A stretch of DNA of 64,000 nucleotides from an uncultured Candidatus Melainabacteria bacterium. GTDB lineage: Bacteria; Cyanobacteriota; Vampirovibrionia; Gastranaerophilales; Gastranaerophilaceae. The notes beneath the pieces are model-generated. The model had not been told where the DNA came from and ran no database searches. It saw only the letters and a list, made by a program, of their open reading frames with translations. This document shows, piece by piece, positions 1-8,637 of this stretch. A program made the translations under genes and the position numbers. The stretch lies in the NCBI GenBank assembly GCA_934728585.1, contig CAKVDZ010000008.1, positions 1 to 64,000 of the forward strand. Reading direction: 5' to 3'. How positions within the stretch are numbered: position 1 is the first letter of the stretch; every line of letters starts with the position of its first letter.

Positions 1-30
1 CAACTTGTCCGAGTGAAGCAATAATCCAAG
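1..30. repeat. Dispersed repeat, partial copy at left edge
   Basis: These 30 bases are identical to 22363-22392, which lie inside the leader region of a prepilin gene. The match is cut by the window edge, so the full length here is unknown. The wording resembles the short palindromic repeats with a tail like CAATAATCCAAG that are scattered through many low-GC genomes. Read on the minus strand, it encodes SWIIASLGQV in one frame, the same peptide as in the prepilin copy. Confidence 0.8.
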
Positions 31-98
31 AAGTTGTGAATAGAGCCTTTATGCTTTCAAAAAAACTTTTTATAAAATTGCGGAAAGGTGCGTAACTA

Positions 99-158
99 CT
101 AGGTGTTACCCCCCCCCCCGAAAGGTCGTATCGCTTTATTTACAGTACTTTCAGCCAT
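99..158 (-). CDS. Short open frame closed by an 11-G tract; possible frameshifted 5' end of a longer gene
   Basis: On the minus strand an AGAGGA ribosome site lies about 7 bases before ATG at 158. The frame encodes MAESTVNKAIRPFGGGGNT and then stops at 99-101. It runs through 11 consecutive G (C at 109-119 on the plus strand), which is very unusual in this AT-rich DNA. With 10 G the frame would stay open to the left edge and would read the dispersed repeat as SWIIASLGQV. It lies 44 bases downstream of nadC on the same strand. It could be a slippage-controlled gene, a pseudogene, or an assembly error at a homopolymer. I do not recognise the product. Confidence 0.35.
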   Translation of the reverse strand: MAESTVNKAIRPFGGGGNT

Positions 159-202
159 AATCAAATCCTCTTTTTTATCATTATAAATGATTTTTTCTTA
201 TT

Positions 203-1036
203 TTAATCTATATCCAAACCTAAGTCAAGAGTTGGAGCTTTTGCAACAATTGCACTTGAAGAAATAATATCAACACCTGTTTTTGCAATATCTGCCACTG
301 TTGATAAATTTACATTTCCGCTTGCCTCAACAATTGCTCTACCATTAATTAATTTAACAGCTTCTGCCATTCTTTCGCAAGACATGTTATCAAGCATAAT
401 AATATCTGCGCCACAATCAACCGCTTCTACAACTTGTTCTAGAGTATCACATTCAACCTCAATTTTATGAGTATGAGAAATATTTTTTCTAATCTTTTCT
501 ACTGCTAAAGTCAAAGAGCCAGCAAGTTTTATGTGGTTATCTTTAATCATAGCGCAATCTGCTAGGTTAAATCTGTGAATACATGCTCCACCTACAAAAA
601 CGGAATATTTTTCGAATACTCTGAAATTTGGAGTTGTTTTTCTTGTATCTGAAATTCTTGCTTTATTTTCACCAATCGCATCTTGATATTTGCGAGTTTC
701 TGTCGCAATACCGCTCATACGTTGGATATAATTCAATGCTGTTCTTTCACCTTTTAGAATTGCTGATGCAGAACCTGTCAAGGTTGCAATCAAATCACCC
801 GCTTTAATTCTATCTCCGTCTTTAAAATAGAATTTAACATCAACATCATCAGATAAAAGCTTGAATACTCGTTCAAAAACTTTAGTACCACATAAAATAC
901 CGTCTACTCTGGTATCTAATTTTGCAGTCAATTTATCTTCATCTGTTGCAAGATTATCAGTTGTAATATCACCAAAACCGATATCTTCTTCTAATGCTGA
1001 AAGTACGTGTTTATCAATTAAAAAATTATCTAACAA
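203..1036 (-). CDS. nadC: Nicotinate-nucleotide pyrophosphorylase (quinolinate phosphoribosyltransferase)
   Basis: This enzyme converts quinolinate and PRPP to nicotinate mononucleotide, CO2 and pyrophosphate in de novo NAD synthesis. At 277 residues it has the usual family length. Family motifs are visible: GERTALNYIQRMSGIAT (96-112), the phosphate-binding TRKTTPNFR (131-139), EKYSV (142-146), IKDNH (164-168), EVE (193-195), MLDN (214-217) and EASGN (237-241). The start overlaps the end of nadB by 11 bases, which implies translational coupling in a nadB-nadC operon. The stretch usually written GGGxNHR reads GGACIHR here, a modest variation. No nadA is present in the window. Confidence 0.95.
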   Translation of the reverse strand: MLDNFLIDKHVLSALEEDIGFGDITTDNLATDEDKLTAKLDTRVDGILCGTKVFERVFKLLSDDVDVKFYFKDGDRIKAGDLIATLTGSASAILKGERTALNYIQRMSGIATETRKYQDAIGENKARISDTRKTTPNFRVFEKYSVFVGGACIHRFNLADCAMIKDNHIKLAGSLTLAVEKIRKNISHTHKIEVECDTLEQVVEAVDCGADIIMLDNMSCERMAEAVKLINGRAIVEASGNVNLSTVADIAKTGVDIISSSAIVAKAPTLDLGLDID

Positions 1037-2633
1037 AACTTAATTCTCCTTGTTGCTTAACTACACAATTATGCTCAGCTATATCCTTTGTAAATGGATA
1101 ATCAGTTCTATAGTGAGCACCTCTAGATTCTTTTCTGTTTAGCGCAGAGTTAATAATAATTTGCGCAACAGTTAACATATTTTTAAATTCATATTCTTCA
1201 ATGCTTAGACATTTTGCATTACGTAAGAATTTTGATTTCAATTTTTGTAAAGCAGAATTTGCTTCCTTAAGTGTTTCCTCGCTTCTAATAATTCCAGCAC
1301 CTGTCCACATAAGTTCTTTTAATTCTGCATTTAAGGTTTCTGTATCGTACTCAATAAATCCCAATTCTTGAGAATATTTCTTTACTATTTTTTCAATATT
1401 TTCATTATAATCCACAATTGAGTTATTAAAATCATCTTTTATATAATTTGCTAAAGAATATGCCATAACAACACATTCTAACAAGGAGTTGCTTGCCAAA
1501 CGATTTGCCCCATGCAAACCTGTAGAAGAAACTTCTCCAAGAGCAAAAAGTCCTTTTATAGACGTTCTACCGTCAACATTAGCCTTAACTCCGCCCATAA
1601 AATAATGTGCTGCAGGGTGAGCTGGAATAAAATCTTTTTTCATATCAATTCCATTTGCTAAGCAAACTCTATTAATTGACGGAAAACGATGCTCAATTTT
1701 TTCAGCACCAATTTTTGTCGCGTTAAGATAAACATAATCCTTGTTAGCCTTTTTCATTTCCTCGTAATTTGCTCTAGTAACGATATCTCGAGGAGCCAAA
1801 TCTGCAAGTTCGTGGTATTTTGTCATATACTCGTTGCCTTTTTCATCAACAAGCTTTGCGCCCTCACCACGTAAAGCTTCACTTAACAAAAAGTTTGCAT
1901 CGTCGGACTCTACAGCAAGTGCTGTTGGGTGAAATTGAACGAATTCCATATCTTGCATAATAGCACCCGCATTATAAGCCAAAGCTAAGCCATCACCTGT
2001 TGCACATTGTGGGTTTGTAGTGTTTTTATAAAGTTGACCAATTCCGCCTGTTGCTAATATAACATAATTTGATAATACGGCTTGATATTTTGATCCATCA
2101 AAAAGAACAGCGCCTTTGCACTCATCTTCATCAATAATCAATTCAACGGCAATTGCATTTTCTAAAACAGTTATATTGTTATTCTCTTTAACAAGTTCTG
2201 AAAGTCTTTTTTCTATTCCTCGACCAGTAGCATCTCCTCCACAGTGAAGAATACGGCGAACACTATGTGCACCCTCTAGAGTAAATAACAATTCGCCATT
2301 ATCATTTTTATCAAAATTAACACCAGAATTCATCAAATCATTGATAACTTCATCAGATTTTTCAGAAATATATTTTACAGTATTAAATTCACTCAAGCCT
2401 GCACCAGCGTTAAGTGTATCTGAAATATGAGATGGAACAGAATCTGCAACATTTTGTTTTAAAACAGCAACGATACCGCCTTGGGCATATCTTGAATTAC
2501 TTTCGCCCAAATCAGCTTTTGTAACTAGCAAAATTCTACCATTTTCTTGCAAGTTTTCACTAATCTTTAACGCAGAATACAGCCCTGCAAGTCCGCTTCC
2601 AATTATAATTGCTGAATAATTTTGATAATCCAT
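1026..2633 (-). CDS. nadB: L-aspartate oxidase
   Basis: This FAD enzyme oxidises aspartate to iminoaspartate, the first step of de novo NAD synthesis. At 535 residues it fits the family. The N-terminal dinucleotide site GSGLAGLYSA (12-21) is followed by SRYAQGGI (47-54). Further on are a QFHPTAL block, the RGEGAKL and APRDIVTRA blocks, and the flavin-binding end region ALGEVSSTGLHGANRLASNS. The C-terminal helical domain ends near SRGAHYRTDYP. These features favour aspartate oxidase over the related succinate dehydrogenase flavoprotein, and so does the overlap with nadC. It is the first gene of the pair and has a plausible promoter just upstream. Confidence 0.95.
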   Translation of the reverse strand: MDYQNYSAIIIGSGLAGLYSALKISENLQENGRILLVTKADLGESNSRYAQGGIVAVLKQNVADSVPSHISDTLNAGAGLSEFNTVKYISEKSDEVINDLMNSGVNFDKNDNGELLFTLEGAHSVRRILHCGGDATGRGIEKRLSELVKENNNITVLENAIAVELIIDEDECKGAVLFDGSKYQAVLSNYVILATGGIGQLYKNTTNPQCATGDGLALAYNAGAIMQDMEFVQFHPTALAVESDDANFLLSEALRGEGAKLVDEKGNEYMTKYHELADLAPRDIVTRANYEEMKKANKDYVYLNATKIGAEKIEHRFPSINRVCLANGIDMKKDFIPAHPAAHYFMGGVKANVDGRTSIKGLFALGEVSSTGLHGANRLASNSLLECVVMAYSLANYIKDDFNNSIVDYNENIEKIVKKYSQELGFIEYDTETLNAELKELMWTGAGIIRSEETLKEANSALQKLKSKFLRNAKCLSIEEYEFKNMLTVAQIIINSALNRKESRGAHYRTDYPFTKDIAEHNCVVKQQGELSFVR

Positions 2634-2662
2634 TTTTCACATTCCGAACACATTAACTTACC

Positions 2663-2693
2663 GATATAGTAAATCAAAACGCAAAAAAGTCAA
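2663..2693 (-). promoter_or_regulatory. Putative promoter of nadB-nadC
   Basis: On the minus strand a TTGACT box (2688-2693) is followed after 19 bases by TATATC (2663-2668). The spacing is slightly long. If the -10 is read as ACTATA the spacing becomes 17. The 5' leader before the nadB start would be about 25 bases. Prediction from sequence only. Confidence 0.4.
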
Positions 2694-2706
2694 GTTTTAG
2701 ACATAT

Positions 2707-2725
2707 AAAAAAGAGCCCGAAGGCT
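2707..2725 (-). terminator. Rho-independent terminator of glnA
   Basis: Just past the glnA stop, the minus strand reads AGCC-TTCG-GGCT followed by C and six to seven T. A short stem capped by a UUCG tetraloop with a T-run is a typical terminator. Confidence 0.7.
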
Positions 2726-2733
2726 ATTTTTGC

Positions 2734-4101
2734 TTAATATCTTTCAAAGTATTTGTCTAATTCCCATTGTGAAACATAAATTCTGAACATATCCCATTCT
2801 TTATGTTTTGTTTCAACAAATTCTTTGTAAACATGTTCGCCCAATGCATAATGAGCAACTTTTGATTTTTCAAGTTCGTCCAACGCTTCTGCCAAACTTC
2901 CTGGTAAAGAATAAATTTTCTTTTTCTTTCTTTCCGCTGGAGTTAAAGCGTAAATATTTGCTTCAACTTGTTTTGGAGGTTCAACTTTGTTTTGAACACC
3001 ATCAACACAAGCACCTAAAATTACTGCAAATGCTAAGTAAGGGTTGCAAGATGGGTCTGGAGAACGAAGTTCAACACGAGTTGCATTTCCACGTTTTGCA
3101 GGAACTCTTAACAATGCACTTCTATTTGCTAAAGACCAAGCCAAGTAAACAGGAGCTTCATAACCTGGAACCAAACGTTTGTAACTGTTTACTGTTGGGT
3201 TTGTAACTGCTGTAATACCTTTAATATTTTTCAACATACCGCCAATTGAGTACATCGCGATATCTGATAATCTTGAGTCTGTTTTTTCATCATAGAAAGC
3301 ATTTTTGCCATTTTTGAACAATGATACATTACAGTGCATACCTGAACCATTGATACCAAAAATAGGTTTTGCCATAAATGTTGCGTGTAATCCATATTGA
3401 GCTGCGATTGCTTTAACTGCAATTTTGAAAGTTACAACATTATCAGCAGCTGTTAAAATGTCGGCATATTTGAAATCAATTTCATGTTGGCTATCTGCAA
3501 CTTCGTGGTGAGAAGCTTCAATATCAAAGCCCATTTCTTGAAGTGTCAAAACAATTTCTGCACGAATATCTTCACCTAAATCATCAGGTCCAATATCATA
3601 GTAACCAGCTCTATCAACCTTTTGTGTTGTAGGGTGGTTTTCTTCATCACGTTTGAATAAGAAGAACTCAACTTCAGGTCCCATATTCATTGTGTAACCT
3701 AAGTTTGATGCTTCTTTCATCATTCTTTTTAAGTTACAGCGAGGACAACCCTCAAATGGAGTTCCGTCTGCATTATGAATATCACAAATTAATCTTGCTG
3801 TATTTGTACCATCAAATTCTCTCCAAGGTAAAATTTGGAAAGTGTTTTTGTCTGGGTAGAAATACATATCAGAAGTTTCAATACTTCTAAAACCTTTAAT
3901 AGATGAACCATCTAACATCATTTCATTTTCTAAAGCTTTATCAACATGGTCAGATGGAATTGTCATACTTTTTACTTGACCGTTAATATCAACAAATTGA
4001 AGTTCAATGAATTTTACATTTTTTTCTTCAATAATTTTTTTGATATCTGCATCAGTAATATTTTTACCGTTCAATGGTACATGTTTAAATTCTTTTGTCA
4101 T
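2734..4101 (-). CDS. glnA: Glutamine synthetase, type I (alpha-like)
   Basis: This enzyme makes glutamine from glutamate, ammonia and ATP, the main ammonium assimilation route. It has 455 residues. Visible blocks are MLDGSSIKGF (62-71), the metal-binding GPEVEFFLF (141-149), EASHHEVADSQHEIDF, the glutamate-binding NPTVNSYKRLVPGYEAP, and the C-terminal RSPDPSCNPYLAFAVIL. The segment that carries the adenylylated Tyr in enterobacterial enzymes (NLYDLP) reads IYSLPGS, so regulation by adenylylation is unlikely. The length and this feature fit the shorter GSI-alpha group. It is transcribed alone, with an AAGGAG ribosome site and its own terminator. Confidence 0.95.
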   Translation of the reverse strand: MTKEFKHVPLNGKNITDADIKKIIEEKNVKFIELQFVDINGQVKSMTIPSDHVDKALENEMMLDGSSIKGFRSIETSDMYFYPDKNTFQILPWREFDGTNTARLICDIHNADGTPFEGCPRCNLKRMMKEASNLGYTMNMGPEVEFFLFKRDEENHPTTQKVDRAGYYDIGPDDLGEDIRAEIVLTLQEMGFDIEASHHEVADSQHEIDFKYADILTAADNVVTFKIAVKAIAAQYGLHATFMAKPIFGINGSGMHCNVSLFKNGKNAFYDEKTDSRLSDIAMYSIGGMLKNIKGITAVTNPTVNSYKRLVPGYEAPVYLAWSLANRSALLRVPAKRGNATRVELRSPDPSCNPYLAFAVILGACVDGVQNKVEPPKQVEANIYALTPAERKKKKIYSLPGSLAEALDELEKSKVAHYALGEHVYKEFVETKHKEWDMFRIYVSQWELDKYFERY

Positions 4102-4286
4102 AAAAAAATCTCCTTAACTACTTCCAATACAGATTAGTTTAGCATGAATTTTACATGCCTTTATATAAACTTAATATATTAGGAAATAAAAAAATCTCAT
4201 ACTTTAAAATGATTTATTTTTATAAAAGCACTGCTAATATAACACTATACTCCTTAGAGACGACGATACACATATCCCTAATCAAT

Positions 4287-4316
4287 AGCTATGCTTTCAA
4301 AGTATAGCTTTTTTTT
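4287..4316 (+). terminator. Orphan rho-independent terminator; possible end of a small RNA
   Basis: AGCTATGCTTT-C-AAAGTATAGCT (11 pairs including one G-T, of which about 9 can form around a real loop) is followed by seven T. There is no plus-strand gene upstream: glnA on the other strand starts at 4101. A transcript ending here must therefore start within about 4110-4280 or be antisense to glnA. It sits just upstream of the HD-GYP gene promoter. Confidence 0.55.
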
Positions 4317-4350
4317 ATGTTAAGCTCTTTTGTTTTTTTTTAATATAGTG

Positions 4351-4356
4351 TATAAT
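4351..4356 (+). promoter_or_regulatory. -10 hexamer of the HD-GYP gene, suggesting a leaderless mRNA
   Basis: A perfect TATAAT ends 7 bases before the ATG at 4364, and no ribosome-binding purine run lies between. Transcription would begin at or within one base of the start codon. The -35 region is T-rich and not well defined. Confidence 0.5.
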
Positions 4357-4363
4357 AATATAT

Positions 4364-5491
4364 ATGATTACAGTAACAACAGAAGAATTAATTAATTACA
4401 AGATTTTGCCATTCAATATTTATTCAGAATTTGGCGAAAAAATTTTTTCAGCAGGTGAAAATCTTACCCCAGGTAAGTTGTTACAATTAAAACATTTAAA
4501 CACTTTATACCGCGATGAAGAAGAATCTTTAGACATCATTGTTGATGAAGAAGATACTCCTATTGAAATTCCAGAGCCAAAAGAAGAAGACCGCGAGTAT
4601 ACAAAAGATGATTTAGACCAGCTATTTGAGGAATATTCAAAACTAGCGACAACTAGTAAAGAACGTGTAGTTGAATCTTTTGATATGAACCCAAACCAAG
4701 TGTTAAAAAGTAACACGGTTGTAGATGAAATCAATATTTTAAACTACAAAGGTCCAATTAACAAAAAATCTAAGATTGAGCCTCAAAACCAAATCAAGTT
4801 AAAAGCGTTCTTCAATGAAACAATTACTGGTATGAACAATCGTCCTTACGCAGAAACTGCAAATTTATTTTTGAACATACGTGATAAAATTTTACAAGAT
4901 ATTATTTTTAGAAACGATAACGTAGTATTTTCATCACAAATCAAACTTATTGGCGAATATCAAAAATGCCACTCGCTAAATGTAGCTATTTTGGCAGGCA
5001 GTATCGCAAGAAAAATGGAGATGAACGAGTCTTCTATTTCAGATATGGTACTTGCTGGATTATTACACGACATTGGTAAAACTCGTCTTGATCCAGATAT
5101 TTTAAACAAACAAACATCTCTATCAAACCAAGAGCAAAAAATTCTTCAAGCTCATACTCAAATTGGTTATAGAATGCTAAAAGATGATTTAAAAATGCCA
5201 GAAAACATCGCTCTTGTAGCTCTTGAGCACCATGAAAACAACGATGGTTCAGGATATCCTATGAACAAATCAGGTGATTTTATTTCTAAAGAAAGTCAAA
5301 TAATCCATATTTGTAATCATTTTGATAATTTATCTTTCAACAGAACTCCTCATCTTGTGAAAAACAGCAAGGACGCCATTAGAGTTTTATTAGAATTAGG
5401 TACAAAATATTTCATGCCAGAAGCGCTATACACATTCATTCATATGTTTAGCTATAACGACACTATGAATTTTGAAGATATGATTTTGTAA
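4364..5491 (+). CDS. HD-GYP domain protein, putative cyclic-di-GMP phosphodiesterase
   Basis: This 375-residue protein has a poorly conserved N-terminal half with an acidic stretch (residues 51-93) and a C-terminal HD-GYP domain. Key motifs are the metal-binding HD in LLHDIGKT (235-236), His264 in AHTQIGYRML, the HH pair in EHHENNDGSGYP (289-290) and the GYP signature (297-299). The family hydrolyses cyclic-di-GMP, but activity here is inferred from motifs. It has no transmembrane segment and no recognised receiver domain, so any input would come through the unrecognised N-terminal part. The gene converges on the helicase gene, with only two bases between the two stop codons. Confidence 0.85.
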   Translation: MITVTTEELINYKILPFNIYSEFGEKIFSAGENLTPGKLLQLKHLNTLYRDEEESLDIIVDEEDTPIEIPEPKEEDREYTKDDLDQLFEEYSKLATTSKERVVESFDMNPNQVLKSNTVVDEINILNYKGPINKKSKIEPQNQIKLKAFFNETITGMNNRPYAETANLFLNIRDKILQDIIFRNDNVVFSSQIKLIGEYQKCHSLNVAILAGSIARKMEMNESSISDMVLAGLLHDIGKTRLDPDILNKQTSLSNQEQKILQAHTQIGYRMLKDDLKMPENIALVALEHHENNDGSGYPMNKSGDFISKESQIIHICNHFDNLSFNRTPHLVKNSKDAIRVLLELGTKYFMPEALYTFIHMFSYNDTMNFEDMIL

Positions 5492-5493
5492 GA

Positions 5494-7965
5494 CTAAACT
5501 TTTTTTAGTCTGGCATAATTAGCGTCCATCGCTTTTTTGCCAAATTTTCCAAAATCAATTGTATACATCAAACTGTCGCCTACCTCAATAACATCAAGAA
5601 TTTCACCAAAACCTAAGTGTTCGTGAAAAACCTTTTCCCCTTTGCTGAAGAAATACTGAATTGTTTCAGCTTGTTGTTTTAGTTCCTCTTGTTTCAATCG
5701 TTCTTGTTCTTGTTCTTTTTGACGTTTTTCTTCAATCATACGTTTAATTTTGTTGTCTTTAAAAAACGCTTCAAGTTTTTCTTGTTCTTTTTGCTTATTG
5801 ATAGCAGATTTTTTAACAAAAGCTTTTGGTGCTGTACGTTTTACGGTATTATACTGAGGAGCTTCATATTTTTTACGTGACGGAGCAACAAAATTTGCAC
5901 CAAAACCGCTCGTTGGTCTTACAAAGCCATCACTATTTGAAGAAACAGAAGAAGTTTTCATTTTTTGAACCGCACTTCTGAACGTTGATTGCGTTGTAAT
6001 TGTACTTGATGAAGTAGATGACTCTAAAAGATTTGCTGGAATTTCTTCCAAAAATCTACTTGGATTGTAATATTTATATTCCCCCCAAGTTTGACGACGT
6101 TTTGCGCTTGATAAATATAATTTTTGTTCAGCACGGGTTACACCTACATACATCAAACGTCTTTCTTCTTCTAGTTCACTTGCAGAGTTAAACGTTCTTT
6201 GATGAGGGAAAGTCCCTTCCTCTAGACCTGCTAAAAATACTATTGGAAATTCCAAACCTTTTGCAGAGTGTAATGTCATAAGTGTAACATTATTAGCAAT
6301 TTCGTCCATTCCGTCAATATCTGAAACTAATGCAACTTGGGATAAGAATTCGCCTAATACATTATTCAAGTCTTCTGGTTCAAATTCTGTTGCTACGTTA
6401 ATCAACTCTTGCAAGTTTTCAATTCTTGCTTCGTCTTCTGGTGTATTTTCAGCTTGAAGCATTCTTATATAACCAGTTTTTTCAAGTACAAGTCCTAAAA
6501 ATTCTGCAATATTGTAATTTGCATAAGCTTGTTGGAATTTTTCAATCAATGTTTTAAACTCTTTAAACTTAGTTTGAGTTTTAGAATTAAGATCTGACTC
6601 GTCTATAATGTCAATTGCGTCCATCATACTCATATCGTGAGCATCTGCAAACTTTTGCAAATTTGCAACAGAAGTTTCACCTATTGCACGTTTTGGAACA
6701 TTTACAATACGCTTAAAACTTTGAGAATCATTCGAATTATAAATTAATTTCAAATATGCAATAGCGTCTTTAATTTCTTGTCTATCGTAGAATTTCATAC
6801 CTCCATATACACGATATGGAATACCATTTGCCATACAAGCTTCTTCAATTGCACGGGATTGAGCATTTGTTCTATAAAGAATTGCATATTTGTTATAATC
6901 ATCGTCAGCTTCAGCCTTTATGGTTTGTGCAATATAATTAGCCTCATCTGAATCATCTTGGGCCTCGTAGTAATGAATTTTTTCACCGTCACCCTTTTCT
7001 GAAAATAGAACTTTGTCTACACGTTCTTCATTGTTTTCAATAATCGCATTTGCAGCTTTTAATATATTTTCTGTAGAACGATAATTTTGTTCCAATTTAA
7101 TAATCTTTGTATTAAGGAAATCTTTTTGAAATCCTAAAATAATTTTGTAATCTGCACCACGCCAGCTATAAATAGATTGGTCAACATCACCTACGACACA
7201 AAGCGAACGTGATTGCGGAATTTCTTCTTGTAGATTTGTATATAACATATTAACTAGCTTGTATTGAGCAATATTTGTGTCTTGAAACTCATCGACTAAA
7301 ATGTGTTCAAATCGAGAATAATATTTTTCTCTTACACTAGGATTTTGCTCAAATAGTTTTACAGTTAACATTAACATATCGTCAAAATCTATGGCATTAT
7401 TTACATTCAAAGTATTTTCGTATTCTTCAAAAATTGTGGCAATTTTTTGAGCCTTAAAATCTCTGGCAAAAGTTGCAAACCTGTGAGCATCTTCCATTTT
7501 GTTTTTCGCATTTGAAATTACTGCTCTAACATATTTTGGTTGATAAACTTTATCATCTAAATTCAATTTCTTGATTGCATTTTTAACAACTGTCATACAA
7601 TCAGAATCATCATAAATAGTAAAATTGTGGTCTAAAGTTTTTCCAGATGGGAAATTATAATTTTCGATATCTTGACGCAAAATTCTACCGCAAATACTGT
7701 GAAAAGTACCAACCCACATATATTTTACGATTTCTTCACCTAAAATATTACTCAAACGCTCGCGCATTTCTTTAGCAGCCTTGTTAGTAAATGTAACCGC
7801 CAAAATTTCGCGAGGTTTTACTCCACTTTTAACTAAATATGCAATACGCGAAGTAAGTACCTTTGTTTTACCAGAACCCGCACCTGCCAGCACCAACAAA
7901 GGTCCCTGCGTTGTTTTCACCGCCTCAACTTGGCGTTCGTTAAGATTTTCTAATAAATTTTCCAT
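5494..7965 (-). CDS. pcrA: UvrD/PcrA-type ATP-dependent DNA helicase
   Basis: This is an 823-residue superfamily 1 helicase for repair and removal of blocks to replication. Motifs appear in order: LAGAGSGKT (Walker A, 26-34), VDEFQDTN (Walker B), GDVDQSIYSWRGAD, QNYRSTENI, TLHSAKGLEFPIVFLAGLEEG and YVGVTRAEQKLYLS. The C-terminal part has a charged Lys/Glu/Gln-rich helix, then a small domain with GFGEILDV and YTIDFGKFGKK. That domain resembles the Tudor-like RNA-polymerase-binding domain of PcrA. The name pcrA rather than uvrD rests on this tail and the overall length. It is a single-gene unit. Confidence 0.93.
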   Translation of the reverse strand: MENLLENLNERQVEAVKTTQGPLLVLAGAGSGKTKVLTSRIAYLVKSGVKPREILAVTFTNKAAKEMRERLSNILGEEIVKYMWVGTFHSICGRILRQDIENYNFPSGKTLDHNFTIYDDSDCMTVVKNAIKKLNLDDKVYQPKYVRAVISNAKNKMEDAHRFATFARDFKAQKIATIFEEYENTLNVNNAIDFDDMLMLTVKLFEQNPSVREKYYSRFEHILVDEFQDTNIAQYKLVNMLYTNLQEEIPQSRSLCVVGDVDQSIYSWRGADYKIILGFQKDFLNTKIIKLEQNYRSTENILKAANAIIENNEERVDKVLFSEKGDGEKIHYYEAQDDSDEANYIAQTIKAEADDDYNKYAILYRTNAQSRAIEEACMANGIPYRVYGGMKFYDRQEIKDAIAYLKLIYNSNDSQSFKRIVNVPKRAIGETSVANLQKFADAHDMSMMDAIDIIDESDLNSKTQTKFKEFKTLIEKFQQAYANYNIAEFLGLVLEKTGYIRMLQAENTPEDEARIENLQELINVATEFEPEDLNNVLGEFLSQVALVSDIDGMDEIANNVTLMTLHSAKGLEFPIVFLAGLEEGTFPHQRTFNSASELEEERRLMYVGVTRAEQKLYLSSAKRRQTWGEYKYYNPSRFLEEIPANLLESSTSSSTITTQSTFRSAVQKMKTSSVSSNSDGFVRPTSGFGANFVAPSRKKYEAPQYNTVKRTAPKAFVKKSAINKQKEQEKLEAFFKDNKIKRMIEEKRQKEQEQERLKQEELKQQAETIQYFFSKGEKVFHEHLGFGEILDVIEVGDSLMYTIDFGKFGKKAMDANYARLKKV

Positions 7966-8041
7966 ATCCCCTATTCAAAAAATTTTTTTATGATATTATA
8001 ATTATAATAGGAAAGATAATATTTTGCAAAAGGTAAGGAAA

Positions 8042-8635
8042 ATGGCAGACAGCGAACAAATTAAACTTTTAGACGGCAATGACGGAGATAAACAACAAGG
8101 TTCAATCATGGTACCTCTTGATGATTTAGATTCAGTTTCAAATGATTCGCCTAATACAGTTGATGAATTGGCTATGGAATTGGCAACAATCCAACAATCT
8201 GCTAAAAGAATTGCAGTTATCGGTAGTAGAAATCTTGCAATCACTCACCAACAAATTATCGAAACACTTGTTACAGCTTTAGCTCAACAAGGCAACACAA
8301 TTATTACATCAGGTGGTTCTTCAGGTACAAACGCTGCAGCAATTCGTGGTGCTATGAAAGCTAATCCTGACAAATTAAAAGTTATTTTACCTCAAACTAT
8401 AGGTCAACAACCTTCTGACGTTCAAGACCAATTAATTGGTGTACCAAACATCGTTGAACACCCAGACAGAGCTATGATGACTCTTGCTGACGCTTCAAGA
8501 ATTTGTAACCGCGAAATTATTGATGATTGTAACCAATTAATTTGCTTCTTATCACACACAAGTAAAACTTTACACGGTGCTATTGAATACGCAGAAGAAG
8601 GACACAAAGTTATTACAGCTTTTTACCTTGATTAA
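8042..8635 (+). CDS. DprA/Smf-like Rossmann-fold protein
   Basis: The protein is 197 residues from the ATG at 8042. A TTG at 8024 in the same frame is less likely, because purine-rich AAGGTAAGGA lies between the two. After a variable first 50 residues there is a DprA-type fold core: IAVIGSRN, TIITSGGSSGTNAAAIRGAM, KVILPQT, and LICFLSHTSKTLHGAIEYAEEGHKVITAF. Such short DprA-like proteins are annotated in cyanobacteria as DNA-recombination mediators, but full DprA is longer, so the function is uncertain. It is followed two bases later by the HEAT-like gene, forming an operon. Confidence 0.7.
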   Translation: MADSEQIKLLDGNDGDKQQGSIMVPLDDLDSVSNDSPNTVDELAMELATIQQSAKRIAVIGSRNLAITHQQIIETLVTALAQQGNTIITSGGSSGTNAAAIRGAMKANPDKLKVILPQTIGQQPSDVQDQLIGVPNIVEHPDRAMMTLADASRICNREIIDDCNQLICFLSHTSKTLHGAIEYAEEGHKVITAFYLD

Positions 8636-8637
8636 TA

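Noticed and set aside
177..196. Terminator for nadC at the left end
   Set aside because: The stem is only six A/T pairs, and the T-run is on the plus-strand side, the wrong one for nadC.
2808..3206. Plus-strand open frame of 132 codons inside glnA
   Set aside because: It is a shadow of the glnA coding frame: Leu/Lys/His-rich with no recognisable family.
4102..4200. Possible glutamine riboswitch before glnA (a GGAAGTAG stretch on the minus strand)
   Set aside because: The bases recall one part of the glnA RNA motif, but the flanking P1 helix and the GUUCA element are not there. A short match is not enough.
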